Assembly (NCBI GenBank): GCA_037446605.1
Contig: JBBIIE010000121.1
Coordinates: 1-10,316, forward strand
DNA from: JANXAZ01 sp037446605
GTDB taxonomy: Bacteria > Pseudomonadota > Alphaproteobacteria > Geminicoccales > Geminicoccaceae
DNA: 10,316 nt
Direction of reading: 5' to 3'
The position numbers and the translations under genes are program-made. This document shows, piece by piece, positions 1-7,045 of this stretch; the stretch's first letter is position 1; the number at the start of each line of letters is the position of its first letter. A model generated the notes under the pieces. That model had not been told where the DNA came from and did not search any database. It worked only from the letters and a program-made list of their open reading frames with translations.

Positions 1-431
1 AGGATGTTGACGATCGCCCCCTCGATGCCGCGGTCGAGCATCAGCCGGATCGCGTCCTGCATGAGGAAGAAGGGGGCGCGGACGTTGACCGCGACCATCC
101 GGTCGAAGAGCTCCGGGCTCGTGTCCAGGATCGTGCCGCGGTCGGTGATCGCGGCCGCGTTCACGAGGCAGTCGAGTCGGCCGAAGGCGCCCTCGCAGGC
201 CGGCACGATGCGCCGCACGGACTGGAGATCGGCGAGATCGGCCTGGACGAAGAGGGCGCGCGCGCCGCCGCCCTCGAGCGCCTCGGCCACCTTGCGCCCG
301 CGCTCGCGGTCGCGGCCGACGAGCACGATGCCACGGGCGCCGCGCGCCACGAACAGGCGGGCGATCGCCTCGCCGAGCCCCTGCGTGCCGCCGGTGACGA
401 TCGCCACCTTGCCGTCGAGCTGCCGGTCCAT
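1..431 (-). CDS. SDR family oxidoreductase, 5' part (3' end outside window)
   Basis: This is the first 143 codons of a short-chain dehydrogenase/reductase. It starts at an ATG read on the minus strand at 431 and is cut by the left edge of the window. Visible motifs are the dinucleotide-binding TGGTQGLG at residues 13-20, an arginine after the second strand (GRD, 39-41) that often favours NADP(H), the acidic ADL at 64-66, NAAA at 91-94 where most SDRs have NNAG, and the catalytic Asn116 in VNVRAPFF. The catalytic Ser and Tyr-x-x-x-Lys would lie beyond the edge, so activity cannot be judged. A purine-rich GGAGGGGGAGGGGA sits just upstream of the ATG and supports this start. The gene is divergent from bdhA across a 115-nt gap. 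The fold is certain from motifs; the substrate is unknown. Confidence 0.93.
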   Translation of the reverse strand, partial: MDRQLDGKVAIVTGGTQGLGEAIARLFVARGARGIVLVGRDRERGRKVAEALEGGGARALFVQADLADLQSVRRIVPACEGAFGRLDCLVNAAAITDRGTILDTSPELFDRMVAVNVRAPFFLMQDAIRLMLDRGIEGAIVNI

Positions 432-546
432 GTTCCCCTCCCCCTCCGCGCGCGCGAGGCTAGCAGCCGGGCCCGCGAGCCTCCAGCGGTCGACAGGCGG
501 GCGCGTGCTGCCTAGAGAGGGTGCGATCGCGGGTGGGAGAACCGAG
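432..546. promoter_or_regulatory. Divergent intergenic region between the SDR gene and bdhA, with candidate promoters
   Basis: This 115-nt gap must hold promoters for both directions. Toward bdhA there is TCGACA at 490-495 (5 of 6 matches to TTGACA), a 17-nt spacer, then TAGAGA at 513-518 (only 3 of 6 to TATAAT, but keeping the TA start). Toward the SDR gene, the minus strand reads GCTAGCCTCGC at 454-464, which contains a TAGCCT -10-like hexamer without a clear -35. A GGGAGA at 535-540 is the likely ribosome binding site for the GTG start at 547. The promoter assignments are visual matches only. Confidence 0.35.
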
Positions 547-1335
547 GTGCGCACGCTCGAGGGAAAGGTGGCGATCGTCACGGGCTCGACCAGCGGGATC
601 GGGCTCGGGATCGCGCGGGCACTCGCCGCCGAGGGTGCGGCGATCCTCCTCAACGGCTTCGGCGAGGCGGCTTCGATCGGCCGGCTGCGCGACGAGCTCG
701 CGGCCACCCACGGCGTCCGCGTCGGCTACAGCGGCGCCGACATGAGCCGGCCCCAGGAGGTCGCGGCCATGGTGGCACAGGCCACCGCCGAGCTCGGCGG
801 GGTCGACATCCTCGTGAACAATGCCGGCATCCAGCACGTCGCCCCGGTGCAGGAGTTCCCGCCCGAGCGCTGGGACGCGATCCTGGCCGTCAATCTCTCG
901 GCGGCGTTCCACGCGATCCGCGCCGCCCTGCCGCAGATGCTGGAGCGGAACTGGGGTCGCATCGTCAACATCGCCTCGGCGCACGGGCTCGTGGCGAGCG
1001 TGCACAAGGCCGCCTACGTCGCGGCCAAGCACGGCCTCGTGGGCCTGACCAAGGTGGTGGCGCTCGAGACCGCGACGACCGGTGTCACCTGCAACGCGAT
1101 CTGCCCGGGCTGGGTGCTCACACCGCTGGTGCAGAAGCAGATCGACGAGCGGGCGGCGCGCGAGGGCATCCCGGTCGACCGGGCCAAGCGCGAGCTCCTG
1201 TGCGAGAAGCAGCCGAGCGAGGAGTTCGTGACCCCCGAGCAGCTCGGTGCGCTCACCGTCTTCCTCTGCTCGGAGGCGGCGGCGCAGATCCGCGGCCAGG
1301 CCCTGGCGGTCGACGGCGGCTGGACGGCGCAGTGA
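547..1335 (+). CDS. bdhA: D-3-hydroxybutyrate dehydrogenase (NAD-dependent SDR)
   Basis: The product of 262 residues oxidises D-3-hydroxybutyrate to acetoacetate with NAD+ in the cytoplasm, the step that follows polyhydroxybutyrate depolymerisation. Visible motifs: TGSTSGIG (12-19), LNGFG after the second strand (35-39, the NAD-type form), NNAG (91-94), and catalytic Asn116, Ser144, Tyr157 and Lys161. The substrate-binding set known from the Pseudomonas fragi enzyme is all present, shifted by two: Gln96, His146, Lys154, Trp189 and Gln198. CPGWVLTPLVQKQI and EKQPSEEFVTPEQLG are hallmarks of this subfamily. GTG at 547 gives the family's usual length and has GGGAGA just upstream. The reading frame stays open further upstream, but that stretch is antisense to the SDR gene and has no SDR-like sequence. 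It is the first gene of a three-gene run, and its TGA overlaps the next start. Confidence 0.96.
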   Translation: MRTLEGKVAIVTGSTSGIGLGIARALAAEGAAILLNGFGEAASIGRLRDELAATHGVRVGYSGADMSRPQEVAAMVAQATAELGGVDILVNNAGIQHVAPVQEFPPERWDAILAVNLSAAFHAIRAALPQMLERNWGRIVNIASAHGLVASVHKAAYVAAKHGLVGLTKVVALETATTGVTCNAICPGWVLTPLVQKQIDERAAREGIPVDRAKRELLCEKQPSEEFVTPEQLGALTVFLCSEAAAQIRGQALAVDGGWTAQ

Positions 1336-2354
1336 GCCAGGGCGGCCCGCCCAAGCGCATCAACCTGGCACTCCAGGGCGGCGGCGCGCACGGCGCCTTC
1401 ACCTGGGGCGTGCTCGACCGGCTGCTCGAGGACGAGGCGCTCGAGATCGTGGGCGTGGTCGGCACGAGCGCCGGTGCCATGAACGCGGCGGTGCTGGCGC
1501 ACGGGCTCGCGCGCGGCGGGCGGCCGGCGGCGCGGGCGGCGCTCGACCGGTTCTGGGAGGCCGTGGCGGATGCCGCGCTCTGGAGCCCACTCAAGCCGAG
1601 CCCACTCGACCGGCTCCTGTCGCCGGGCGACATGGACCTCTCGCCCGGGTGGTTTTGGGCCGATGCGCTCACCCGCCTGTTCTCGCCCTACCAGCTCAAC
1701 CCGCTCGGGCTGCACCCGCTGCGCACGATCCTCGAGGCGCAGCTCGACCTCGCCACCCTGCGCCGCCAGGAGCGGGTCAGGCTGTTCCTCTGCGCCACCA
1801 ACGTGCGGACCTGCAAGATCAAGGTCTTCCAGGGCCCCGAGCTGTCGATCGAGGCGGTCCTCGCCTCGGCCTGCCTGCCGTTCCTGTTCCGCGCGGTCGA
1901 GATCGACGGCGAGGCCTACTGGGACGGCGGCTTCATGGGCAACCCGCCGATCTTCCCCTTGATCTACGAGACCGACTGCGAGGACGTGGTGATCGTCCAG
2001 GTCAACCCGATCGAGATCGCCGAGGTGCCGACCACCGCGACCGCGATCCTCGACCGGATGAACGAGGTCGCCTTCAACAGCTCGCTGATGCGCGAGATGC
2101 GCGCCATCGCCTTCGTCAAGAAGCTCCTCGCCGAACAGCACGTGCCGCCCGGGCGCTACAAGGACCTGAAGCTGCACATGATCGGCGCGGAGGCGGAGAT
2201 GGCGCGGCTCGGCTACTCCTCCAAGCTCAACGCCGAGCGCGACTTCCTCCTCTGGCTCAAGGCCCTCGGCCGGGCCCGGGCGGAGGCCTTCCTCACCGCC
2301 CACCGCGACCGCCTCAACGTCGCCTCGAGCCTCGAGATCGAGCGCTTCCTCTGA
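1332..2354 (+). CDS. Patatin-like phospholipase/acyl hydrolase with C-terminal DUF3734-like region
   Basis: A 340-residue serine acyl hydrolase of the patatin family. The oxyanion-hole motif QGGGAHGAF is at 15-23, the nucleophile elbow GTSAG at 44-48 (Ser46) and the catalytic aspartate in DGG at 198-200, so the Ser-Asp dyad is complete. The C-terminal part, with YSSKLNAERDFLLWLKALGR, resembles the DUF3734 region that accompanies this bacterial subgroup. I see no signal peptide or membrane segment, so it is probably cytoplasmic. The GTG start at 1332 shares the sequence GTGA with the bdhA stop, which implies translational coupling. A start further upstream would run through bdhA. Family knowledge predicts hydrolysis of acyl esters. 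A role in polyhydroxybutyrate granule or lipid turnover is inferred from the bdhA neighbour only; the substrate is not established. Confidence 0.93.
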   Translation: MSQGGPPKRINLALQGGGAHGAFTWGVLDRLLEDEALEIVGVVGTSAGAMNAAVLAHGLARGGRPAARAALDRFWEAVADAALWSPLKPSPLDRLLSPGDMDLSPGWFWADALTRLFSPYQLNPLGLHPLRTILEAQLDLATLRRQERVRLFLCATNVRTCKIKVFQGPELSIEAVLASACLPFLFRAVEIDGEAYWDGGFMGNPPIFPLIYETDCEDVVIVQVNPIEIAEVPTTATAILDRMNEVAFNSSLMREMRAIAFVKKLLAEQHVPPGRYKDLKLHMIGAEAEMARLGYSSKLNAERDFLLWLKALGRARAEAFLTAHRDRLNVASSLEIERFL

Positions 2355-2362
2355 CCCCGCCC

Positions 2363-2375
2363 CGGGAGGCTCCCG
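2363..2375 (+). promoter_or_regulatory. Ribosome binding site inside a palindrome, for the TIM-barrel gene
   Basis: GGGAGG at 2364-2369 lies 8 nt before the ATG at 2378 and fixes that start. It sits within CGGGAGGCTCCCG, an inverted repeat with 6-nt arms around one base, starting 8 nt after the stop codon of the patatin gene. Pairing could partly hide the site when ribosomes are not arriving from upstream. That effect is inference. Confidence 0.55.
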
Positions 2376-2377
2376 CC

Positions 2378-3790
2378 ATGGCCCGCACCATCGGCGTCAC
2401 GGTCATGCCGGAATGGATCCAGTGCGAGGGGATCGAGCCGCTGCTCGACCGGCTGGAGCGGGCCGGCGCCACCGCGGTCGCCACCTCGCCCTACGTCATG
2501 GCACCGGCCGCCGAGGGCAGCGGCAGCCGCGAGCCGCCGGCCGACGGCGAGGCCGGCAAGGTCCGGCTGCTCGACCGCGAGCTCTGGGGCCGGCGCGAGC
2601 TCCGGGTCGGCACGGCGCCGAGCTACGTGCCCGATCCGGCCTTCTACGCGGGGCTGCCCTACCGCCCGGCCGAGCCGACCGAGCTCACCCGGACCGAGGG
2701 CCCCCTGCTCCAGGCCTTCATCGCCGCCGCCAAGGCCCGCGGCCTCTCGGTGCATCTGCAGGTGCAGGCGGCGATCCCACCGGGCTACCGCGTCCAGTTC
2801 GGCGGGCCGCTACCGGTCGACCGGCCGCTCCTGCCCGACGGGACCGAGGCCAAGGGGCGGATCGACAAGAACGGCAGCCTCGCCAGCGCCGCGATCGTCG
2901 GCTACGGCGCGGCCCTTCTGGCCGATCTCGCGCGCGCCTATCCCGGCATCGATGCGATCCGCGTCGACTGGCCGGAATACCCGCCCTACAGCTTCGACTC
3001 CCTCTTCCTCGACTTCTCGGTCCCGGCGATGGCCGAGGCACAGCGGCGCGGCTTCGATACCGCGCGGATGCGCGGCGACGCGCAGCGCCTGCGGCTCCTC
3101 CTCCTGCGCGAGGGCGGCGGCCGGACGCTGCTCCGGGCGGCGCTCGCCGGCCCCGCGGCGCTCGCGGCCGAGGCCCGGGCGCTCGCCGACCGGCTGCCCG
3201 GGGTGCGCGACCTTTTGGCCTTCAAGGCCGATCTGGTCGAGGCGCTGCTGCGCGCCTTCCGGGCGGCACTCCCCGCCTCGATCGGCCTCGTCCCGCAGAG
3301 CTTCCCACCGCCCTGGAGCCTGGCCTCCGGGTTCGACCACGGCCGCATGGCCGGGCTGGTCCAGGGCATGACCGTCAAGCTCTACACCATGCACTGGCCG
3401 ATGATGCTGCGCGACTATGCGCTGGCGCTGCGCCGCGGCCATCCCGACCTCGACCCCGCGACGATCGCCCGGGCGGTGGTGGCGCTGCTTTCGACCGGCG
3501 ACCCGCCGCCGGCCTCGATCGAGGATCTGCGCTATCCCGAGCCGGAGGAGGCGCACCCGGCGGGCGCCGCGGCGCAGCGCGACAAGATCCGCGCGGTGCG
3601 CGCCGCGGTCGCCGGCCGCTGCCCGGTCTGGGCGCACGTGCACGGCTACGGGCCGGTCGAGGACGCCGCCCGCCGCTTCGCGCTCGGCCTCGAGGCCTCG
3701 CCCGAGGGGATCTGGGTCAACCGCTACGGCTATCTCTCGGACGCCAAGCTCGAGCGGCTGGGCGCGCTCGCCCGTCAGCCGGCGGCGTAG
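2378..3790 (+). CDS. Uncharacterised TIM-barrel, glycoside-hydrolase-like protein
   Basis: The 470-residue product is not a family I can name with certainty. Its pattern suggests a TIM barrel resembling glycoside-hydrolase-like proteins. MARTIGVTVMPEW at the N-terminus looks like a first strand. VHLQVQAAIPPGYR (from residue 125) resembles an inner strand. After KNGSLASAAIVGY comes a helix and then DAIRVDWPEYPPY (192-204), with Asp197 and Glu200 at a strand end where such proteins often carry acids. Further conserved-looking segments are VKLYTMHWPMMLRDY and, near the C-terminus, CPVWAHVHGYGPVEDA and GIWVNRYGYLSD. There is no signal peptide, which is unusual for a polysaccharide hydrolase. It lies 23 nt after the patatin gene with a good GGGAGG site, so it is likely co-transcribed with bdhA. 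Its 3' end overlaps matB on the other strand by 16 nt. Confidence refers to the gene being real; the function is open. Confidence 0.85.
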   Translation: MARTIGVTVMPEWIQCEGIEPLLDRLERAGATAVATSPYVMAPAAEGSGSREPPADGEAGKVRLLDRELWGRRELRVGTAPSYVPDPAFYAGLPYRPAEPTELTRTEGPLLQAFIAAAKARGLSVHLQVQAAIPPGYRVQFGGPLPVDRPLLPDGTEAKGRIDKNGSLASAAIVGYGAALLADLARAYPGIDAIRVDWPEYPPYSFDSLFLDFSVPAMAEAQRRGFDTARMRGDAQRLRLLLLREGGGRTLLRAALAGPAALAAEARALADRLPGVRDLLAFKADLVEALLRAFRAALPASIGLVPQSFPPPWSLASGFDHGRMAGLVQGMTVKLYTMHWPMMLRDYALALRRGHPDLDPATIARAVVALLSTGDPPPASIEDLRYPEPEEAHPAGAAAQRDKIRAVRAAVAGRCPVWAHVHGYGPVEDAARRFALGLEASPEGIWVNRYGYLSDAKLERLGALARQPAA

Positions 3791-5289
3791 AGGTCCTTGA
3801 AGCGCTCACGCAGGAGATTCTTCTGCACCTTGCCCATGGCGTTGCGCGGCAGCTCGTCGACCACGAGCACCCGCTTGGGGCACTTGAAGCGGGCGAGCCG
3901 ACCGTCGAGGGCCCGCAGGACCGCCGCCTCGTCGATCGAAGCCCCGGGCGCGCGCACGAGCACCGCCGTGACCGCCTCGCCCAGATCGCGATGCGGGCAG
4001 CCGATCACCGCACTCTCGACCACGCCGGGCAAGGCGTCGATCGCCTCCTCGACCTCCTTGGGATAGACGTTGAGCCCGCCCGAGATCACCAGATCCTTGC
4101 CGCGCCCGACGATCGAGAGATAGCTGCGCTCGTCGAACCGGCCGAGATCGCCCGTGACGAAGAACCCGTCTGGACGGAGCTCGGCCGCGGTCTTCTCGGG
4201 ATTGCGCCAGTAGCCCTTGAAGACGTTCGGGCCTTTGATCTCGATCATGCCGATCTCACCCACCGGCAGGAGCCGGCCGGTCTCGGGATCGGTGATCCTG
4301 ATCTCCACACCCGGGAGGGGCATTCCGACCGTGCCCGGCCGGCGCTCGCCGTCGTAGGGGTTCGAGGCGTTCATGCCGGTCTCGGTCATGCCGTAGCGCT
4401 CGAGGATCGCGTGCCCCGTGCGCTCCTCGAACGCGCGGTGCGTCTCGGCCAGGAGCGGCGCCGAGCCGGAGACGAACAGCCGCATGTGGGCGACCGCCTC
4501 GCGGGTGAGCCGCGGATCGGCGAGCATCCGGGTGTAGAAGGTCGGAACACCCATCATCGTCGTGGCGCGCGGCAGCAGACGGAAGATCTCGTCGAGGTCG
4601 AAGCGCGGCAGGAACAGCATCGAGCCGCCCGCGGCGAGCAGCGTGTTGGTCGCGGTGAAGAGGCCGTGCACGTGGTAGACCGGGAGCGCGTGGAGCAGCA
4701 CGTCGTCCGGCCCGAAGCGCCAATGGTCCTTCAGGACCAGCGCGTTCGAGGCGAGGTTGCGGTGGGTGAGCATGGCGCCCTTGGAGCGCCCCGTCGTGCC
4801 CGAGGTGTAGAGGATGGCGGCCAGATCGTCGGGCGCGCGCGGGACCGTCTCGAAGGGTCCGGCCGAGGCGTCGGCCGCCTCGGCGGCGCTGCCGCGGCCC
4901 TCGGCATCGAGCGACAGGACCACGGCCCGTGGCGCGCGCCTGCCCACCTCCTCGACCAGGCCGGGTCGCACCACCACCACCTTCGGCTCGGCGTCGGCCA
5001 GGAAATGGTCGAGCTCGGCCAGCGTGTAGGCCGTGTTCAAGGGCAGGTAGACGCCGCCCGCGCGGATGCACCCCAGATAGAGGGCCAGGACCTCGACCGA
5101 CTTGTCGACCTGGACCGCCACCCGATCACCGGGCTCGAGCCCGAAGCCGCGGAGCATGCGGGCATGGGCCGCGGCGCGCGCCTCGAGCTCGGCGAAGCTC
5201 CGGATCCTCCCGTCCGCCGTCTCGATCGCCGGTGCCGCCTCCCGGCCAACGAACCCGGCCGCGAGCACCTCGAACAGGCTCTCGCTCAT
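3775..5289 (-). CDS. matB: Malonyl-CoA synthetase (malonate-CoA ligase)
   Basis: A 504-residue adenylate-forming (ANL) enzyme that activates malonate with ATP and CoA to malonyl-CoA in the cytoplasm. The phosphate-binding loop YTSGTTGRSKG is at 161-171, LPVYHVHGLFTATNT follows, and the A5 motif YGMTE is at 299-303. The A7-type segment is TGDLGRF, the A8 hinge is GRGKDLVISGGLNVYPKEVE, and the catalytic A10 lysine is Lys487 in PRNAMGKVQK. The stretch SGSAPLLAETHRAFEERTGH, and then ERYGMTETGMNASNPYDGER, is the pattern I associate with MatB rather than with long-chain acyl-CoA ligases; a related methylmalonate or acyl activity remains possible. The ATG at 5289 has GGGAGAGAG upstream. Neither malonyl-CoA decarboxylase (matA) nor a malonate transporter is in this window, so the fate of the product is not shown. 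Confidence 0.93.
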   Translation of the reverse strand: MSESLFEVLAAGFVGREAAPAIETADGRIRSFAELEARAAAHARMLRGFGLEPGDRVAVQVDKSVEVLALYLGCIRAGGVYLPLNTAYTLAELDHFLADAEPKVVVVRPGLVEEVGRRAPRAVVLSLDAEGRGSAAEAADASAGPFETVPRAPDDLAAILYTSGTTGRSKGAMLTHRNLASNALVLKDHWRFGPDDVLLHALPVYHVHGLFTATNTLLAAGGSMLFLPRFDLDEIFRLLPRATTMMGVPTFYTRMLADPRLTREAVAHMRLFVSGSAPLLAETHRAFEERTGHAILERYGMTETGMNASNPYDGERRPGTVGMPLPGVEIRITDPETGRLLPVGEIGMIEIKGPNVFKGYWRNPEKTAAELRPDGFFVTGDLGRFDERSYLSIVGRGKDLVISGGLNVYPKEVEEAIDALPGVVESAVIGCPHRDLGEAVTAVLVRAPGASIDEAAVLRALDGRLARFKCPKRVLVVDELPRNAMGKVQKNLLRERFKDLYAAG

Positions 5290-5407
5290 CGCTCTCTCTC
5301 CCGCCGCGCGGGGGCTTCATAGCCGGCCGGCGCATGCCGCCCAAGCGGGCGCGGCGTTGCCCCGGGATGCACCGGCGCGCATCCTGCGCGGGTCCGGGGA
5401 GGCGGCG
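5290..5407. promoter_or_regulatory. Divergent intergenic region between matB and the TPP-enzyme gene
   Basis: This 118-nt gap serves both genes. For matB the minus strand gives TTGGGC (plus 5339-5344), a 17-nt spacer and TATGAA (plus 5316-5321; 4 of 6 to TATAAT). For the TPP gene the plus strand gives TTGCCC at 5357-5362 (4 of 6 to TTGACA), a 17-nt spacer and CATCCT at 5380-5385, followed by a strong GGGGAGG ribosome binding site at 5396-5402. A perfect palindrome GCCGGCCGGC (5322-5331) lies in the matB promoter spacer and might bind a regulator, though such words arise easily at this GC content. Confidence 0.4.
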
Positions 5408-7045
5408 ATGAAGACGGCCGAGGCGATCTCAGAGATCCTCGAGCGCGAGGGCGTCGAGCTCCTCGTGGGCTACCCGGTCAACCATCTCCTCGAATACGCC
5501 GCCCGGGTCGGCATTCGCCCGATCATCGTGCGCCAGGAGCGGACCGGCCTGCACATGGCCGATGCGATCTCGCGCGTGACGAGCGGCCGGAAGCTCGGCG
5601 TGTTCGCCATGCAGCACGGGCCGGGCACCGAGAACGCCTATGGCGGGATCGCCCAGGCCTTCGGCGAATCGGTGCCGATCCTGGTCCTCCCCATGGGCTA
5701 CGCGCGCCGTCTCGCCTGGGTGCATCCCAACTACAACGCCAGCCTGCAGATGCAGGGGATCACCAAGTCGGCCGAGCCCCTGACCTCGGCCAGGGAGATC
5801 CCGAACGTGTTCCGCCGCGCCTTCCAGCGCCTCAAGGCCGGGCGTGGCGGGCCGGTGCTGGTCGAGATCCCGACCGACGTCTTCGCCGAGGATCTGGCCG
5901 AGCTCGCCTACACGCCGCCGGCGCGGCTCCGCCTCGGCCCCGATCCGCAGGCGGTCCGCGCCGCGGTCGACCTCCTGCTGCGCGCCGAGCGGCCGGTCCT
6001 CTACGCCGGCCAGGGGGTGCACTGGGCCGAGGCCTGGGAGGAGCTCCGGCGGCTCGCCGAGCTCCTGGCGATCCCGGTCACGACGAGCCTGCAGGGCAAG
6101 AGCGCCTTCGACGAGACCCATCCCTTGGCGCTCGGCTCGGGCGGCCGGGCGATCCCCGAGACCGTGCACCGGTTCCTCGAGCGGGCGGATCTGATCCTGG
6201 CGGTCGGGGCGAGCCTCACCGAGAGCAACTTCGCGGTCGCCATGCCCAGGGGCACCCCGATCGTGCACGCCACGCTCGACCCGATCGACGTCAACAAGGA
6301 CGTGCCCTGCGCGCTCGCGCTCCTGGGCGACGCGAAGCTCACCCTCGAAGCACTCGTCGAGGAGGTCGTGCGCCGCGAGGGCGCGCAGCCGCGCGATCCG
6401 GGCGCGGTCGCGGCCGAGATCGCCCGGGTCCGCGCCGGCTGGCTCGAGCGCTGGCTGCCCGAGCTCACCTCGCAGGCCGTGCCGCTCTCGCCCTACCGGG
6501 TGATCTGGGACCTCTTGCACACCGTGCCGGTCGAGCGGACCATCATCACCCACGATGCCGGCAGCCCCAGGGACCAGCTCTCGCCCTTCTGGTCGTGCAC
6601 GCGGCCCTTGACCTATCTCGGATGGGGCAAGACCACCCAGCTCGGCTACGGGCTCGGCCTCGCCATGGGCGCCAAGCTCGCCCGCCCCGACCATCTCTGC
6701 ATCAACGTCTGGGGCGATGCGGCGATCGGCTTCACCGGCATGGACCTCGAGACGGCGGTGCGCGAGCGGATCCCGATCCTCTCGATCCTCCTCAACAACT
6801 TCTGCATGGCGATCGAGCTCAAGGTGATGCCGGAATCGACCCGGCTCTACCGGTCGACCGACATCTCGGGCGACTATGCGGCGATGATGCGTGCCTTCGG
6901 CGGCCACGGCGAGCGGGTCGAGCGGCCGGAGGACATCGTGGGGGCGATCCGCCGCGGCATCGCCGCGACCGAGGCGGGCACCCCGGCGCTGCTCGAGTTC
7001 ATCACCGCCAAGGAGGAGCGGATCTCGAGCTTCAAGGCCGGCTGA
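5408..7045 (+). CDS. Thiamine-diphosphate-dependent enzyme, acetolactate-synthase fold, function unknown
   Basis: A 545-residue member of the thiamine-diphosphate enzyme superfamily with the three-domain order of acetolactate synthases. The N-terminal PYR domain (about 1-165) carries the cofactor-activating Glu44 in RQERTGLHMADAISR and the segment MQHGPGTENAYGG. A central domain (about 178-310) holds RPVLYAGQGVHW. The C-terminal PP domain (about 360-535) has the metal/diphosphate motif GDAAIGF starting at Gly436 and ending in NN at 463-464; most relatives read GDG rather than GDA. It matches proteins usually annotated only as thiamine pyrophosphate-requiring protein. It is probably not the housekeeping acetolactate synthase, since no small subunit gene adjoins it. 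Decarboxylation or ligation of a 2-oxo acid is the family expectation; the substrate is unknown. GGGGAGG 5 nt before the ATG at 5408 supports the start. Confidence 0.9.
   Translation: MKTAEAISEILEREGVELLVGYPVNHLLEYAARVGIRPIIVRQERTGLHMADAISRVTSGRKLGVFAMQHGPGTENAYGGIAQAFGESVPILVLPMGYARRLAWVHPNYNASLQMQGITKSAEPLTSAREIPNVFRRAFQRLKAGRGGPVLVEIPTDVFAEDLAELAYTPPARLRLGPDPQAVRAAVDLLLRAERPVLYAGQGVHWAEAWEELRRLAELLAIPVTTSLQGKSAFDETHPLALGSGGRAIPETVHRFLERADLILAVGASLTESNFAVAMPRGTPIVHATLDPIDVNKDVPCALALLGDAKLTLEALVEEVVRREGAQPRDPGAVAAEIARVRAGWLERWLPELTSQAVPLSPYRVIWDLLHTVPVERTIITHDAGSPRDQLSPFWSCTRPLTYLGWGKTTQLGYGLGLAMGAKLARPDHLCINVWGDAAIGFTGMDLETAVRERIPILSILLNNFCMAIELKVMPESTRLYRSTDISGDYAAMMRAFGGHGERVERPEDIVGAIRRGIAATEAGTPALLEFITAKEERISSFKAG

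Noticed and set aside
4..546. Upstream in-frame extension of bdhA reaching nearly to the window start.
   Set aside because: It is antisense to the SDR gene, and 262 residues from the GTG at 547 already matches the usual BdhA length with aligned active-site numbering.
460..1032. Minus-strand open frame of 190 codons opposite bdhA.
   Set aside because: It is antisense to a fully recognised dehydrogenase, has no motif, and its composition is that of a shadow frame.
1247..2377. Open frame in phase with the TIM-barrel gene that continues upstream through the patatin gene, suggesting a larger fusion protein.
   Set aside because: The upstream part is arginine/proline/alanine-rich low-complexity sequence in a shadow frame of the patatin gene, while the ATG at 2378 has a proper ribosome binding site.
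2413..5322. Plus-strand open frame of more than 900 codons crossing the TIM-barrel gene and running antisense to matB.
   Set aside because: It has no recognisable domain, its composition is typical of a shadow frame in GC-rich DNA, and it conflicts with two clear genes.
5322..5360. Palindromes GCCGGCCGGC and the nearby CGCCC-AAGC-GGGCG stem as a possible riboswitch or operator.
   Set aside because: They are short, GC-only words expected often at this base composition, with no conserved riboswitch core. Mentioned only as a possible operator.
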